Positions 27,548-36,945 of a DNA stretch of 64,000 nucleotides are shown here, piece after piece. The translations under genes were made by a program, and so were the position numbers. How positions within the stretch are numbered: the stretch's first letter is position 1; every line of letters starts with the position of its first letter. This DNA comes from Zymomonas mobilis subsp. pomaceae ATCC 29192 (GTDB taxonomy: Bacteria; Pseudomonadota; Alphaproteobacteria; Sphingomonadales; Sphingomonadaceae). Under the pieces are notes generated by a model. The model worked only from the letters and a program-made list of their open reading frames with translations, searched no databases and was not told where the DNA came from. The stretch covers positions 1,403,501 to 1,467,500 of the forward strand of contig NC_015709.1 of NCBI RefSeq assembly GCF_000218875.1, written 5' to 3'.

Positions 27548-27719
27548 AAAGCCTTACTCTTTAAGGGATGTTTCGGGCAAATTGATGCTTGGGGCTTGTA
27601 ACTCAAGCGAAATTCGTTATACGCGCTTTGATGCGCGACGATTCTGGCTGCATAAATTGGCTGATGGGGGATGTATCTTCCCTGCCGATTCTATGACCAA
27701 GGCCTTATATCGTCGCTAA
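27534..27719 (+). CDS. Doubtful 61-residue frame
   Basis: A 61-codon frame starts inside the end of the mitofilin-like gene and ends 43 bases before rpmF. It has Arg/Lys-rich text ('YTRFDARRFWLHKLADGG') and two cysteines and is not recognised. AGGA lies only two bases before the ATG, too close for good initiation. The strand and the gap it fills are the only support. Confidence 0.25.
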   Translation: MLIVKKPYSLRDVSGKLMLGACNSSEIRYTRFDARRFWLHKLADGGCIFPADSMTKALYRR

Positions 27720-27762
27720 ATTTTTTATCGCTCCATTTTTCAGATAATTTTAAGGTTCCGAC

Positions 27763-27942
27763 ATGGCTGTTCCTAAGAGAAAAACCTCCCCTTCACGACG
27801 GAATATGCGTCGCAGTCATCATGCTTTGACGGCAGAAGCTTATCAGGAATGCCCGAATTGCGGCGAATTAAAGCGTCCGCATCATCTGTGCCCAGCTTGT
27901 GGTCACTATAATGGGCGCGAGATCATCGCTATCGAAGCCTGA
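27763..27942 (+). CDS. rpmF: 50S ribosomal protein L32
   Basis: A 59-residue protein beginning '[20 protein letters not shown]', the invariant L32 start, with a four-cysteine zinc ribbon ('[18 protein letters not shown]', about residues 31-48). Alphaproteobacterial L32 keeps these cysteines. It lies directly before plsX, the rpmF-plsX-fabH order found across bacteria, linking ribosome and lipid synthesis. Confidence 0.97.
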   Translation: MAVPKRKTSPSRRNMRRSHHALTAEAYQECPNCGELKRPHHLCPACGHYNGREIIAIEA

Positions 27943-27955
27943 TCCGTTTCAATTA

Positions 27956-29011
27956 ATGATGAGTAAGGATCATGCTCTGATCGCTGTCGATGCCATGGGT
28001 GGTGACGGCGGTCCGAGGGTTGTCATTGCCGCTTTAGCACTTGCGCTTTCGACCGATCCGGCTTTGCGTTTTCGTGTGTATGGTGATGAGAAACTAGTGC
28101 GTCAGCAAATGGATTTGTTTCCTGAGCTGGCTCCGGTTTGTGAAGTTTGTCCTGCACCCGATACTATATCTGGTGAGGAAAAACCGTCACTTGCTCTTCG
28201 TCGGGCTCGTAACAGTTCGATGGGGATGGCTATTTTAGCTGTAAAAGCAGGCGAGGCTGATGCCGCCCTTTCGGCTGGTAATACGGGCGCTTTAATGGCC
28301 ATTGCCAAATTATATTTGCGCATGATGCGTGGTATAGACCGACCAGCGCTTACAACCATTCTTCCCACTTTAGGAAAGAATGGGGTCGCTATGCTGGATC
28401 TTGGTGCTAATACTGAGTGTGATGCCCATAATTTAGTGCAGTTTGCCGTTATGGGCGCTGTTTATGCTCATCTTGTAATGGGTATTGAACGCCCACGCTT
28501 ATCCTTACTCAATATTGGTACCGAAGAGATGAAAGGTACCGAAGATTTAAGATCAGCGGCAGCGATGTTGCGCCAAACAGATCGTTCAGCCTTTCGCTAT
28601 ACCGGTTTTATTGAATCGGACCGTATCGGACAAGGCGATGCAGATGTCATCGTCACCGATGGTTTTTCGGGTAATATCGCCTTAAAAACTATCGAGGGAA
28701 CAGCACGTTTTATTACGCATCTTTTGCGTCGTGCTTTTTCTAGTTCATTCCGTTCCAAGATTGGCTTTTTACTTTCAAAACCGGCCTTACGACTATTTCG
28801 GATTTATCTTGATCCCAACAATCACAATGGGGCGATTTTTCTTGGTCTCAACGGTATTGTTGTTAAAAGCCACGGAAATGCGAATATATCCGGTGTCGCT
28901 CAAGCTATTCACTTAACGGCTAAACTGATCCGTGAGGATCTTGTTAATTGTATTGCTGCCGATCTAGATATCTTTTTCTCTCAGGCTGGCAATAAGGAAT
29001 TACAGGCATGA
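27956..29011 (+). CDS. plsX: Phosphate acyltransferase PlsX
   Basis: The start at 27956 follows rpmF by 13 bases and precedes '[14 protein letters not shown]', the family N-terminus. A longer frame would run through rpmF. The 351-residue enzyme makes acyl-phosphate from acyl-ACP for phospholipid synthesis. '[10 protein letters not shown]' (about 90-99), 'GIDRPAL', '[19 protein letters not shown]' and '[19 protein letters not shown]' are PlsX signatures. Its last codons overlap the fabH start (ATGA), so the two are coupled. Confidence 0.96.
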   Translation: MMSKDHALIAVDAMGGDGGPRVVIAALALALSTDPALRFRVYGDEKLVRQQMDLFPELAPVCEVCPAPDTISGEEKPSLALRRARNSSMGMAILAVKAGEADAALSAGNTGALMAIAKLYLRMMRGIDRPALTTILPTLGKNGVAMLDLGANTECDAHNLVQFAVMGAVYAHLVMGIERPRLSLLNIGTEEMKGTEDLRSAAAMLRQTDRSAFRYTGFIESDRIGQGDADVIVTDGFSGNIALKTIEGTARFITHLLRRAFSSSFRSKIGFLLSKPALRLFRIYLDPNNHNGAIFLGLNGIVVKSHGNANISGVAQAIHLTAKLIREDLVNCIAADLDIFFSQAGNKELQA

Positions 29012-29979
29012 CTATCAAACGGTCAGCCATTATCGGAACTGGGTCGGTTTTACCCAAACAGCGGCTTTCTAATGAAGAATTAGCTGAAACCCATCATATC
29101 GACACCTCTGATTCATGGATTGTCGAACGCACTGGCATTCATTATCGGCATATTGCTGATTCTGATGAGACGACAGGGACACTTGCTACTGAAGCGGCCC
29201 GTCGTGCTCTTAAAAATGCTGGTGTCAAAGCTGAAGACGTCGGTTTAATCGTTCTTGCTACAACGACTCCTGATCAAACGCTTCCTGCAACAGCAATGAC
29301 GGTTCAGGCGGCTTTAGGTATCAATGATTGTGTTGCCTTTGATGTTCAGGCCGTATGTTCTGGTTTCCTTTATGCCCTTTCTGTCGCGGATAGTATGCTT
29401 CGTACTGGTACTGCCGATATTGCAGTGGTTATTGGGGCTGAAACTTTTACCCGCTTGTTGAACTGGGAAGATCGCACCACTTGCGTGCTTTTTGGAGATG
29501 GCGCAGGGGCGGTCGTCTTACGCCGGACAGAAGAGGAAGGTAAAGGTATTCAGACTGTCAAGCTTCATGCTGATGGTCGCTATAAAGATTTACTATGCAG
29601 TAGCGGAGGCCCTTCTTCAACGGGTACCGTTGGTACTTTATTGATGAAAGGACGTGAAGTTTTCCGTCATGCTGTAACGAATCTAGTTACGGTAACACAG
29701 GAAGCCCTTTTATCCAGCGGCTTTGATGCTTCACAGGTTGATTGGATTGTTCCTCATCAGGCGAATGCCCGTATTTTAGATGCGACAGCCCGCAAATTGG
29801 GGGTTCCCTCTGAACGTGTAGTTATGACCGTGGATATGCATGCCAATACAGCCGCTGCTTCGGTACCTCTAGCTTTAGATGCCGCCGTACAGGATGGCCG
29901 TATTAAATCCGGTGATCTCGTCGTGCTTGAAGCTATGGGCGGTGGTTTTACATGGGGCGCGGCGGTTATCCGTTTTTAA
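29008..29979 (+). CDS. fabH: 3-oxoacyl-[ACP] synthase III FabH
   Basis: A 323-residue condensing enzyme that starts fatty-acid synthesis from acetyl-CoA and malonyl-ACP. '[17 protein letters not shown]' opens the protein. The catalytic Cys lies in '[14 protein letters not shown]' (about residue 113), His in 'VPHQANARI' and Asn in '[10 protein letters not shown]'. '[10 protein letters not shown]' is a family core. No ihfA follows, unlike the usual alphaproteobacterial order. A terminator comes about 40 bases later. Confidence 0.97.
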   Translation: MTIKRSAIIGTGSVLPKQRLSNEELAETHHIDTSDSWIVERTGIHYRHIADSDETTGTLATEAARRALKNAGVKAEDVGLIVLATTTPDQTLPATAMTVQAALGINDCVAFDVQAVCSGFLYALSVADSMLRTGTADIAVVIGAETFTRLLNWEDRTTCVLFGDGAGAVVLRRTEEEGKGIQTVKLHADGRYKDLLCSSGGPSSTGTVGTLLMKGREVFRHAVTNLVTVTQEALLSSGFDASQVDWIVPHQANARILDATARKLGVPSERVVMTVDMHANTAAASVPLALDAAVQDGRIKSGDLVVLEAMGGGFTWGAAVIRF

Positions 29980-30020
29980 TCTATCGTCGTATTTTTCAAA
30001 TTAAAAACTGTTTTCAAAAG

Positions 30021-30056
30021 AATTATACTCTTTTATTGAAAGGGTATAATTTTTTG
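30021..30056 (+). terminator. fabH operon terminator
   Basis: Stem AATTATACTCTTT with AAAGGGTATAATT (13 pairs with one G-T), loop of about four, followed by a T run (30049-30055). It closes rpmF-plsX-fabH. Confidence 0.75.
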
Positions 30057-30215
30057 TGCTTGCACAATAGAAATACCCATTCACTTTATTAAAGTGAAAA
30101 ATTAAGTTACCATTTTATGGATTGGCTCGTGAATAGGACAGCATTCACGAAATAAATCTTCTGTGCGTATTCACATGAAGATCAAAGGCTTTCATGCAGC
30201 CTTATTTAGAAAATC

Positions 30216-30292
30216 TGGTCGGGGCGACTGGATTCGAACCAGCGACCCCCACACCCCCAGTGTGATGCGCTACCAGGCTGCGCTACGCCCCG
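30216..30292 (-). tRNA. tRNA-Pro (GGG anticodon)
   Basis: A 77-base cloverleaf read on the minus strand. It has a 7-bp acceptor stem CGGGGCG/CGCCCCG, a D arm with AGCCTGGTA, an anticodon stem with loop CTGGGGG (anticodon GGG), a T arm with TTCGAAT, discriminator A and an encoded CCA. Nothing is inserted in it. Confidence 0.97.
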
Positions 30293-30306
30293 ACCGAGGC
30301 TGCGAA

Positions 30307-30335
30307 ATCTAGGTGAGTTATTCTGAATATGCAAG
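30307..30335 (-). promoter_or_regulatory. tRNA-Pro promoter
   Basis: On the minus strand, CTTGCA (30330-30335), a 17-base spacer and CTAGAT (30307-30312). Transcription would start about six bases further, roughly 10 bases before the tRNA. The same layout precedes the other two tRNAs. Confidence 0.65.
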
Positions 30336-30426
30336 AAGAGATTGGCCTATTTTTTTAATTTTTTATCGTAGAATTAAAAAAACAGGATGAAAAGCGTCAG
30401 ATGACAGGCTGAAAATAGAATGATCA

Positions 30427-30455
30427 GTTGCAGCAGGCGTTTTTATCGTGATAAT
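30427..30455 (+). promoter_or_regulatory. Putative yajC-secD-secF promoter
   Basis: GTTGCA (30427-30432), a 17-base spacer and GATAAT (30450-30455). The start point would be near 30462, about 70 bases before yajC. Confidence 0.4.
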
Positions 30456-30531
30456 CGCACGATAATTGCCTTATGTTTATTAAACACTATAACTCAGGTA
30501 TTTATTTCCCTTTTCAGGATAAAGTCTTTCA

Positions 30532-30879
30532 ATGTTTGCAACTCCTGCATTTGCCCAAACGGCTGGCACTTCTACTGGTCTGAACGGCCTTCTTGGTCAA
30601 TTTTCTGGTATGCTGCCTTTTATTATTGTTTTTTTGATTATTTATTTGATGCTGATCCGGCCTCAGCAAAAGCGTTTTAAAGAACAGCGGAGCGCTATTG
30701 ATGCTGTACAGAAAGGCGATACTGTCATCACTGCGGGGGGTATTGTCGGTAAAGTTTCAAAAGTAGATGAGCGCGAAGTTGAAGTCGAAATTGCAAAAGG
30801 TGTAAAAGTATCGGTTGTAAAAGCAACATTACAAAGTGTTCAGCCTCTTACGGCTGCTAATTCTAATACTGTTGAATAA
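30532..30879 (+). CDS. yajC: Preprotein translocase subunit YajC
   Basis: A 115-residue inner-membrane protein with an N-terminal 'MFATPAFAQTAG' and one membrane segment (about 27-44, 'MLPFIIVFLIIYLMLIRPQQKR'). The segment leads into the family motif 'RPQQKRFKEQ' and a small beta domain ('GDTVITAGGIVGKV'). It accompanies SecD and SecF in the SecDF-YajC complex that drives late export. secD follows six bases after the stop. Confidence 0.95.
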   Translation: MFATPAFAQTAGTSTGLNGLLGQFSGMLPFIIVFLIIYLMLIRPQQKRFKEQRSAIDAVQKGDTVITAGGIVGKVSKVDEREVEVEIAKGVKVSVVKATLQSVQPLTAANSNTVE

Positions 30880-30885
30880 TCGATT

Positions 30886-32469
30886 ATGCTTGATTTCCCG
30901 CGCTGGAAAGTTTGGTCAATTATTTCGGTTTTAGTATTGGGGGTTTTTTTGGCGATCCCAAGTCTACTACCTTCCGAAATAGATCAAAAATTGGGTCTGG
31001 GCTCTTTGCCTCGTATTAATTTTGGGCTCGATCTCTCTGGGGGAAGCCATATTCTATTGGAAGCGGATACGGCCGATGTCGCGCATCAACGTATCGTTAC
31101 AATGGAAGAGATGGTGCGTTCTCAAATTAGTCAGACACAGCCCGCTATTCCTATCGGTGACATGTCTGCTGATAATGATCAGCTTAGCTTCATGGTACGG
31201 GATAACCACCAATTAGATAGGGCGGTCGAAACTGTCAGAACCTTGACGAATGGTATTGGTTCCACAGGACAGCGGGATTGGGATGTCAGGGTTGTTGATG
31301 GTAACCGCATTGTTATGCGTCCTAGCAAAGACGGTATTCAGGCATTCGTTAACCAAGCGATGGAGGGCGCAACCGAAGTCGTTCGTAAGCGCATCGACTC
31401 CCTTGGAACGCGCGAACCCATTATTATTCGTCAAGGCAATGATCGTATTGTCGTTCAAGTGCCCGGCCTGCAAAATCCTGCGGCACTAAAAGCGTTGATT
31501 GGTAAGACTGCTAAACTCGAATTCAAACTAGTTGATGATAACGCTAAAGCGCAAGATTTGGCCCAGGGGAAAGTTGCGGTAGGGAGTCAAATCCTTCCTT
31601 TCCAAAATGGCCAACCCGTTGCGGTACAGCGGCGGGCTATTGTCACAGGTGTTGATCTTGTTCATGCAGATCAGACTATGGACCAAAACAACCTGCCAGC
31701 TGTTTCAATTAGTTTTAACGCAGAAGGCGGACGACGTTTTGCCGAAGTTACCCAAAAAAATGCGGGACGACGTTTTGCTATTATCTTAGATAACGTAGTG
31801 CTTTCTGCCCCTTCAATTAATGAACCTATTCTTGGTGGCTCTGCTATTATTACAGGCAGCTTTACCGTTGATTCTGCCAATCAATTAGCCATCGCTTTAC
31901 GTTCTGGTAGTCTACCTGTCGCCCTTCGCGTTGTGGAAGAAAGAACTGTGGGACCTGGGCTTGGTGCAGATTCCATTCGCGCAGGTGCTTTGGCCTGTAG
32001 TATTGCTATTGTCGCCATCGTCATTTTTATGATCAGTGTCTATGGCCGTTTTGGCATCTATGCTTCCAGTGCGGTCATTCTCAATCTGTTTTTGATCTTG
32101 GGAATTATGGCGATTTTAGGCGCAACTCTAACGCTGCCTGGTATTGCTGGACTGGTCTTGACTATTGGCGCTGCCGTTGATGCAAATGTTTTGATAAATG
32201 AGCGCATCCGTGAAGAGATAAGACGTGGGCGTACCCCCGTTCATTCAGTTGATATGGGATATAAGGAAGCTAGTCGCACTATTTTTGATGCGAATGTGAC
32301 CCATGCTATTTCGGCTGTTATTATGATCTGTTTTGGTTCGGGGCCGATCAAAGGTTTCGCGGTGGTCTTACTAATCGGTATTATTACTTCTGTTTTTACG
32401 GCCGTCACCTTCACCCGTATGCTGGTTGCTCGCTATCTTAGACAGCGACCCACAAAACTGACGATCTAA
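30886..32469 (+). CDS. secD: Protein translocase subunit SecD
   Basis: A 527-residue RND-family membrane protein using the proton gradient to pull exported proteins into the periplasm. One N-terminal membrane helix (about 7-25), 'INFGLDLSGGSHILLE' (D1 motif), the large periplasmic P1 domain, and five C-terminal helices. 'TLPGIAGLVLTIGAAVDANVLINERIREE' is the D4 region with its conserved Asp. It is followed 17 bases later by secF. Confidence 0.97.
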   Translation: MLDFPRWKVWSIISVLVLGVFLAIPSLLPSEIDQKLGLGSLPRINFGLDLSGGSHILLEADTADVAHQRIVTMEEMVRSQISQTQPAIPIGDMSADNDQLSFMVRDNHQLDRAVETVRTLTNGIGSTGQRDWDVRVVDGNRIVMRPSKDGIQAFVNQAMEGATEVVRKRIDSLGTREPIIIRQGNDRIVVQVPGLQNPAALKALIGKTAKLEFKLVDDNAKAQDLAQGKVAVGSQILPFQNGQPVAVQRRAIVTGVDLVHADQTMDQNNLPAVSISFNAEGGRRFAEVTQKNAGRRFAIILDNVVLSAPSINEPILGGSAIITGSFTVDSANQLAIALRSGSLPVALRVVEERTVGPGLGADSIRAGALACSIAIVAIVIFMISVYGRFGIYASSAVILNLFLILGIMAILGATLTLPGIAGLVLTIGAAVDANVLINERIREEIRRGRTPVHSVDMGYKEASRTIFDANVTHAISAVIMICFGSGPIKGFAVVLLIGIITSVFTAVTFTRMLVARYLRQRPTKLTI

Positions 32470-32486
32470 GAAGGGGGCATCTTATT

Positions 32487-33398
32487 ATGGCTTTGCTTCG
32501 TATTGTCCCAGACGACACGAATATCCGCTTTGTCCGTGTCCGCGGCATCGCATTTCTTTTTACTTTTATCCTGACTTTAGCTTCTGTCATTTTGTTGGGT
32601 GTAAAAGGGCTTAATCTTGGTGTCGATTTTGTGGGCGGCCTGATGGTCGAAGCGCATTTCGATAAACCCGTAGAATTAGATGCCCTAAGACGGGATATTA
32701 ATCAGCTCAATATAGGAGAAGCTAGCCTCCAGCAAATAGGCAATAATCATAACGTTTCTATTCGGCTTCCTTTACCACCGGGTGACGAAACAGCCTCTCA
32801 GCGAGTAGTAAAAGTTGTTCAGACCGCTCTAAAAAGCCAATTTCCTGATGTTCGTTTTGAAAGAGTGGACACGGTTTCAGGTAAAGTATCCGGTGAACTG
32901 ATGCGTAGCGGCATTATTGCCATTTTATTGGCTATTGCCGGCATCGTACTTTTTACATGGGTGCGTTTTGAATGGCAATTTGCACTATCGACTTTTGTAT
33001 CTGTTGCGCATGATGTGCTCGTTATTTTGGGCTTTTTTGCGCTTACCCGTATGGAATTTGATCTTAATATTGTTGCGGCAATTCTGACTATTGCGGGGTA
33101 TTCTATCAACGATAAGATTGTGATTGATGATCGTATCCGTGAAAATTTACGGAAATTCCGTAAAATGGATATTGCTTCTTTGATTGATCTTTCAGTCAAC
33201 GAAACCCTACCACGTACGGTAATGACCAGCTTATCAATGATTTTAGTATTAGCTATTTTGCTGGTCTTTGGTGGGGATGCTGTCCGCAGCTTTACAGCCG
33301 CAATGCTATTAGGGGTTATAGTCGGAACCTATTCTTCTATTTATGTTTCTTCTTCTCTGCTGATTTTCTTGAAAATCCGTCCAAAAATTCAGAAATAG
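32487..33398 (+). CDS. secF: Protein translocase subunit SecF
   Basis: A 303-residue partner of SecD with six predicted membrane helices. 'LNLGVDFVGGLMVE' is the D1-like motif, 'FDLNIVAAILTIAGYSINDKIVIDDRIREN' the D4 region and 'TLPRTVMTSLSMIL' the conserved helix after it. Ends the operon before a strong terminator. Confidence 0.97.
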   Translation: MALLRIVPDDTNIRFVRVRGIAFLFTFILTLASVILLGVKGLNLGVDFVGGLMVEAHFDKPVELDALRRDINQLNIGEASLQQIGNNHNVSIRLPLPPGDETASQRVVKVVQTALKSQFPDVRFERVDTVSGKVSGELMRSGIIAILLAIAGIVLFTWVRFEWQFALSTFVSVAHDVLVILGFFALTRMEFDLNIVAAILTIAGYSINDKIVIDDRIRENLRKFRKMDIASLIDLSVNETLPRTVMTSLSMILVLAILLVFGGDAVRSFTAAMLLGVIVGTYSSIYVSSSLLIFLKIRPKIQK

Positions 33399-33420
33399 AG
33401 CGAATATTTATATCTTACCA

Positions 33421-33457
33421 AAAAAGGCCCTGAAAATGATTTCAGGGCCTTTTTTAT
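33421..33457. terminator. Strong bidirectional terminator after secF
   Basis: A near-perfect stem (33421-33436 with 33441-33456), loop ATGA, with A and T runs on its outer arms. It serves secF and the convergent kinase remnant. Confidence 0.9.
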
Positions 33458-33516
33458 CACTTTGATCAGGTTGCCTCTTTGCTTTGTAGTGCCACAAAGA
33501 GAACCTATTCTCTGCC

Positions 33517-34523
33517 TTAATTTAAGCTAACATTCAACGCTGATTCGATAACTTTTTTAATATCTCTCTCGGGACGAGCCCCATAGTGAGATATGATTTC
33601 AGCCGCTGCGATTGCACCCATTTCGAGGCTAGCCGCAATGGATAGGTCGCGTGCTTGCCCTGCCAAGAAACCTGCCGCAAAAAGATCACCTGCACCCGTT
33701 GTATCGACTACCCGTTCAACCTTTTTTGCTAGCGTTTCGGTTCGAATGTTATCTTTAATCGCAATAGCGCCATTTGGTCCTCGGGTAACCACCAGCAGCG
33801 GTAATTTTTCAGCAACTTCGGATACACCTCGATCAAAATCATCATGTTGAACCAAAGATTTTAGTTCAACTTCATTGGCGAAGAGAATGTCAATCAACCC
33901 ATCATTGATGAGCTGCTTAAAATCATCCCGATGTCGTTCGATACAGAAGGCATCAGATAAAGTTAAAGCCACTTTTCTTCCAGCCTTGCGGGCAATTTTT
34001 ATAGCTTCACGCATCGCCGCACGGGGTTGTTCTGGATCCCAAAGATAACCTTCCAAATAAAGGATAGCCGCCTTTTCGATCATTTCCGGCTGAATAGCTT
34101 CTGAATGTAAATATTGTGCTACACCCAAAAAGGTATTCATGGTGCGTTCGCCATCGGGCGATACTAGGATCAAACAACGACCGGTTGGAATTTCTGCATC
34201 ACGTAAAGGTACCTTGAAATCAATATTCTGGGCACGAATGTCATGTTGAAAAACCTTGCCGAGGCAGTCTCAGCTACCTGGCCGATAAAGGCACAGCGGC
34301 CTCCTAACGCAGCGACGCCTACTAACGTATTCGCTGCGGAGCCACCACTAATCTCATGACCCGCATTCATTTTTGTATAAAGCATTTCAGCTCTATCGGC
34401 ATCGATGAGTTGCATTGAGCCTTTATTGATATTTTCTTCGGCTAAAAAATCTTCGCTAGCGGCAGATAGAACATCGACAATAGCGTTGCCGATAGCGATA
34501 ATATCATAGTGAGTATTCGGCAT
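33517..34523 (-). pseudogene. Frameshifted PfkB-family (adenosine kinase-like) sugar kinase
   Basis: Two consecutive minus-strand frames together make one PfkB-family kinase. The upstream part (34523 down to about 34270) has 'IIAIGNAIVDVLSAASEDFLAE' and 'GGSAANTLVGVAALGGRCAFIGQVA'. The downstream part carries 'DFKVPLRDAEIPTGRCLILVSPDGERTMNTFLG' and the catalytic 'VDTTGAGDLFAAGFLAG'. Translation in the second frame can be followed back to about 34269 ('CLGKVFQHDIRAQ'). Reading 'VAD|DCLGK' needs one extra base at 34269/34270, so one nucleotide has been lost there. The upstream reading stops early and the active-site Asp lies only in the second frame. Restored, it would be about 335 residues and phosphorylate a nucleoside or sugar. 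A sequencing error is possible. Confidence 0.85.
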
Positions 34524-34878
34524 GAGGGCCTTTCTAAATTAGACATATTCGTTAGAGAGTAAAAGCGGCTTTTTCCTCGCAGAAAAAGCCATGGCAAGAT
34601 ATTCCGGCTATTAATTTAACGGCTGAAATCTTTGATTTAGAAAGCTTTAACTTAACAAATAAAAGCAAGAAACGGGTAATGCAGGTGGTTTTTACAAAAA
34701 ACAAAGGATCTTTGCGGATAGGGAAAAATTATAACTGCGATCAATAGTGGCCAGTTTGCGTTTATTGGTAGCTAAAGCCCATAGACAGCGGGTCCTTTTA
34801 AGGAAATGAAGCTATCTGAATTTTAATCTTTTTGTCACACTACCCCTTATTCCTGTATCGTACGAAAGCAGTTTTTCT
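34524..34878. other. Gene-free region between kinase remnant and lipoprotein
   Basis: 355 bases without a coding frame. A perfect 9-bp stem GGCTTTTTC/GAAAAAGCC (34567-34575 with 34582-34590) lies upstream of the kinase start. A loose promoter-like pair, TTGTCA and GTATCG 17 bases apart, lies just before the lipoprotein gene. Nothing else is recognised. Confidence 0.45.
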
Positions 34879-35346
34879 ATGGATAAAAATGGCAATAGTC
34901 TGGAAGATAGCTCATCCATTGGCTTTTTTATCAAAGCACCCCTGCTTAAAAAAATTATAACTTTCAGTCTGTTCTCTGCAATAATGGTTTTATCCGGCTG
35001 TGGTGGGTCTGAGTCTGATCATCATCCGGTTGTTGCGCCTCCTCCACCAAAACGTCCGGTTATCGTGTCGCCAGCCTATCACGGGACGCCTAAATTGAAA
35101 GGTATGACAGCCCGAAATCTTTTTGATTTATTGGGTCGTCCTGATCAAGATATGGATGAAGCTTGGGCTCGACGGCTACAATTTTTAGCCCCAAGTTGTG
35201 TTTTGGACGTCTATCTTTACCCCCCCCATCAGGGAGAAGAAATGGTTGTGCGTCATGTGGATGCTCGCGATCTCCATGGCAATGATTTTAATCAAGATAC
35301 CTGTATTGCTGCGTTGATGCAGCAACCTCATACAGTCCATCATTAA
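34879..35346 (+). CDS. Putative lipoprotein of unknown function
   Basis: A 155-residue protein with an unusually long pre-sequence (about 40 residues) before a hydrophobic stretch and lipobox 'MVLSGC' (Cys near 42). A Pro-rich spacer ('APPPPKRPVIV') follows, then a compact domain: 'LKGMTARNLFDLLGRPDQDMDEAWARRLQF', two cysteines in 'SCVLDVYLY' and 'DTCIAAL'. The domain resembles small periplasmic lipoproteins of sphingomonads but I cannot name a function. A run of eight C (35220-35227) lies in the gene at the 'YPPH' codons. Confidence 0.7.
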   Translation: MDKNGNSLEDSSSIGFFIKAPLLKKIITFSLFSAIMVLSGCGGSESDHHPVVAPPPPKRPVIVSPAYHGTPKLKGMTARNLFDLLGRPDQDMDEAWARRLQFLAPSCVLDVYLYPPHQGEEMVVRHVDARDLHGNDFNQDTCIAALMQQPHTVHH

Positions 35347-35547
35347 AAAATAGGGATACTATTTTTGAGAGATGAGAATGAAATAAAATATCGTAAAATT
35401 CGAAAATCGTCGGTATTTTTATTATGTCTCTTTTTATTTTAATGACATACTGATTGCCGAACGCGTCTGACCCCGTTAGAAAAGCCGCCAAGTCTTTAGC
35501 TTTTTTGCGAAAAGATATGTCGTAGATTTTAAAATTGAGCGGGCATC

Positions 35548-36945
35548 ATGCGCTATATCAGTACAAGAGGCGCGGCAGCCGCGCAGGATTTCAAAGGCGT
35601 TACTCTAACCGGTCTTGCCTCTGATGGTGGTCTTTATGTGCCGGAAAGCTGGCCGCAATTCAGCCGTGAAGAGATCGCTGCTCTGGCTGGTTTATCCTAT
35701 GTGGATACTGCGGTTGCAGTTATGCGGCCGTTCGTCGCCGGTGTGCTTGACGATCAGGCTTTAAAAAATCTGTGCGAAGCCGCTTATAGTCAATTTAATC
35801 ATGCAGCCGTTACACCGCTTGTTCAACTGGATGAACGGCATTTTCTGCTTGAATTATTCCATGGGCCGACTTTGGCTTTTAAAGATGTCGCTTTACAACT
35901 GCTGGGTCATTTGTTTGAAAAATTTTTGGCCGGTAGCGAAGGACAGGATCTGACGATTGTTGGTGCTACTTCAGGCGATACGGGGTCGGCGGCTATTTCT
36001 GCTGTAGCAGGCCGTGCCGGTGTCCGAATCATTATGCTCCATCCTAATGGTCGTGTTTCTGAAGTGCAGCGTCGTCAAATGACGACGGTTCTTGATGATA
36101 ATGTCTTTAATGTCGCCATTGATGGCAGCTTTGATGATGCGCAAGCTATCGTTAAAGCCATGTTTAATGATACCGAATTCAGAAAACGCCATCGTTTAGG
36201 GGCGGTAAACTCGATCAACTGGGCGCGCCTTATGGCGCAAATTGTTTACTATTTTTATTCAGCTGTTCGTCTTGGCGCACCTGATCGCAAAGTTGCTTTC
36301 TCGGTACCTACGGGTAATTTCGGGGATGTCTTTGCGGGTTATGTTGCCAGCCAGATGGGCTTACCTATTGAACGCTTGATCGTTGCAACTAACATCAATG
36401 ATATTCTTTATCGCGCGTTGTCAGCGGGGGATTATTCTGTAGGCAGTGTCACCCCAACAGATGCACCCTCAATGGATATTCAGATCAGCTCTAATTTTGA
36501 AAGATTGCTTTTTGATCTTCATGGCCGCGATGCACATGCGCTAGCAGATACTATGAAAACCTTTGAGCAGAGCCGTGCTATCCGTCTTTCGGAGGCTATG
36601 CGCCAGCAAGCGGCTGCGTTATTCAGCAGCAGCCGGATAGATCCTGATGGTATGGCAGCGGCCATGCGTTGGGCTTCTGAAAAAGCAGGACAGGTTATAG
36701 ATCCCCATACAGCGATTGGTCTGGCGGCTGCACGGACGACAGAACTTCCTGATGACGTCTCTGTCGTAACGCTGGCAACTGCGCATCCTGCTAAATTTCC
36801 GGATGCTGTGGCTCGTATTACGGGTAAAAATGCGCCCTTGCCGCATCGGTTAGCTGATCTTTACAGCCGTGAAGAACGGTATGTTGAATTACCTGCCTCA
36901 CGTCAGACTATTCAGGCTTATATCGATGGTGGGTGCAAACTTTGA
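35548..36945 (+). CDS. thrC: Threonine synthase
   Basis: A 465-residue PLP enzyme converting O-phosphohomoserine to threonine. 'MRYISTRGAAAAQDF' is the long-form N-terminus. 'GPTLAFKDVALQLLGHLF' carries the PLP Lys, 'ATSGDTGSAAI' is the phosphate-binding loop, and 'SVPTGNFGDVFAGYVA' and 'VTLATAHPAKFPDAV' follow. The stop overlaps the next gene, so thrC and the M16 peptidase are co-transcribed, a common alphaproteobacterial pair. Confidence 0.97.
   Translation: MRYISTRGAAAAQDFKGVTLTGLASDGGLYVPESWPQFSREEIAALAGLSYVDTAVAVMRPFVAGVLDDQALKNLCEAAYSQFNHAAVTPLVQLDERHFLLELFHGPTLAFKDVALQLLGHLFEKFLAGSEGQDLTIVGATSGDTGSAAISAVAGRAGVRIIMLHPNGRVSEVQRRQMTTVLDDNVFNVAIDGSFDDAQAIVKAMFNDTEFRKRHRLGAVNSINWARLMAQIVYYFYSAVRLGAPDRKVAFSVPTGNFGDVFAGYVASQMGLPIERLIVATNINDILYRALSAGDYSVGSVTPTDAPSMDIQISSNFERLLFDLHGRDAHALADTMKTFEQSRAIRLSEAMRQQAAALFSSSRIDPDGMAAAMRWASEKAGQVIDPHTAIGLAAARTTELPDDVSVVTLATAHPAKFPDAVARITGKNAPLPHRLADLYSREERYVELPASRQTIQAYIDGGCKL

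Noticed and set aside
30128..30149. 7-bp stem CGTGAAT/ATTCACG between fabH and tRNA-Pro
   Set aside because: Short, without a T run, and with no gene start or end nearby; likely chance.
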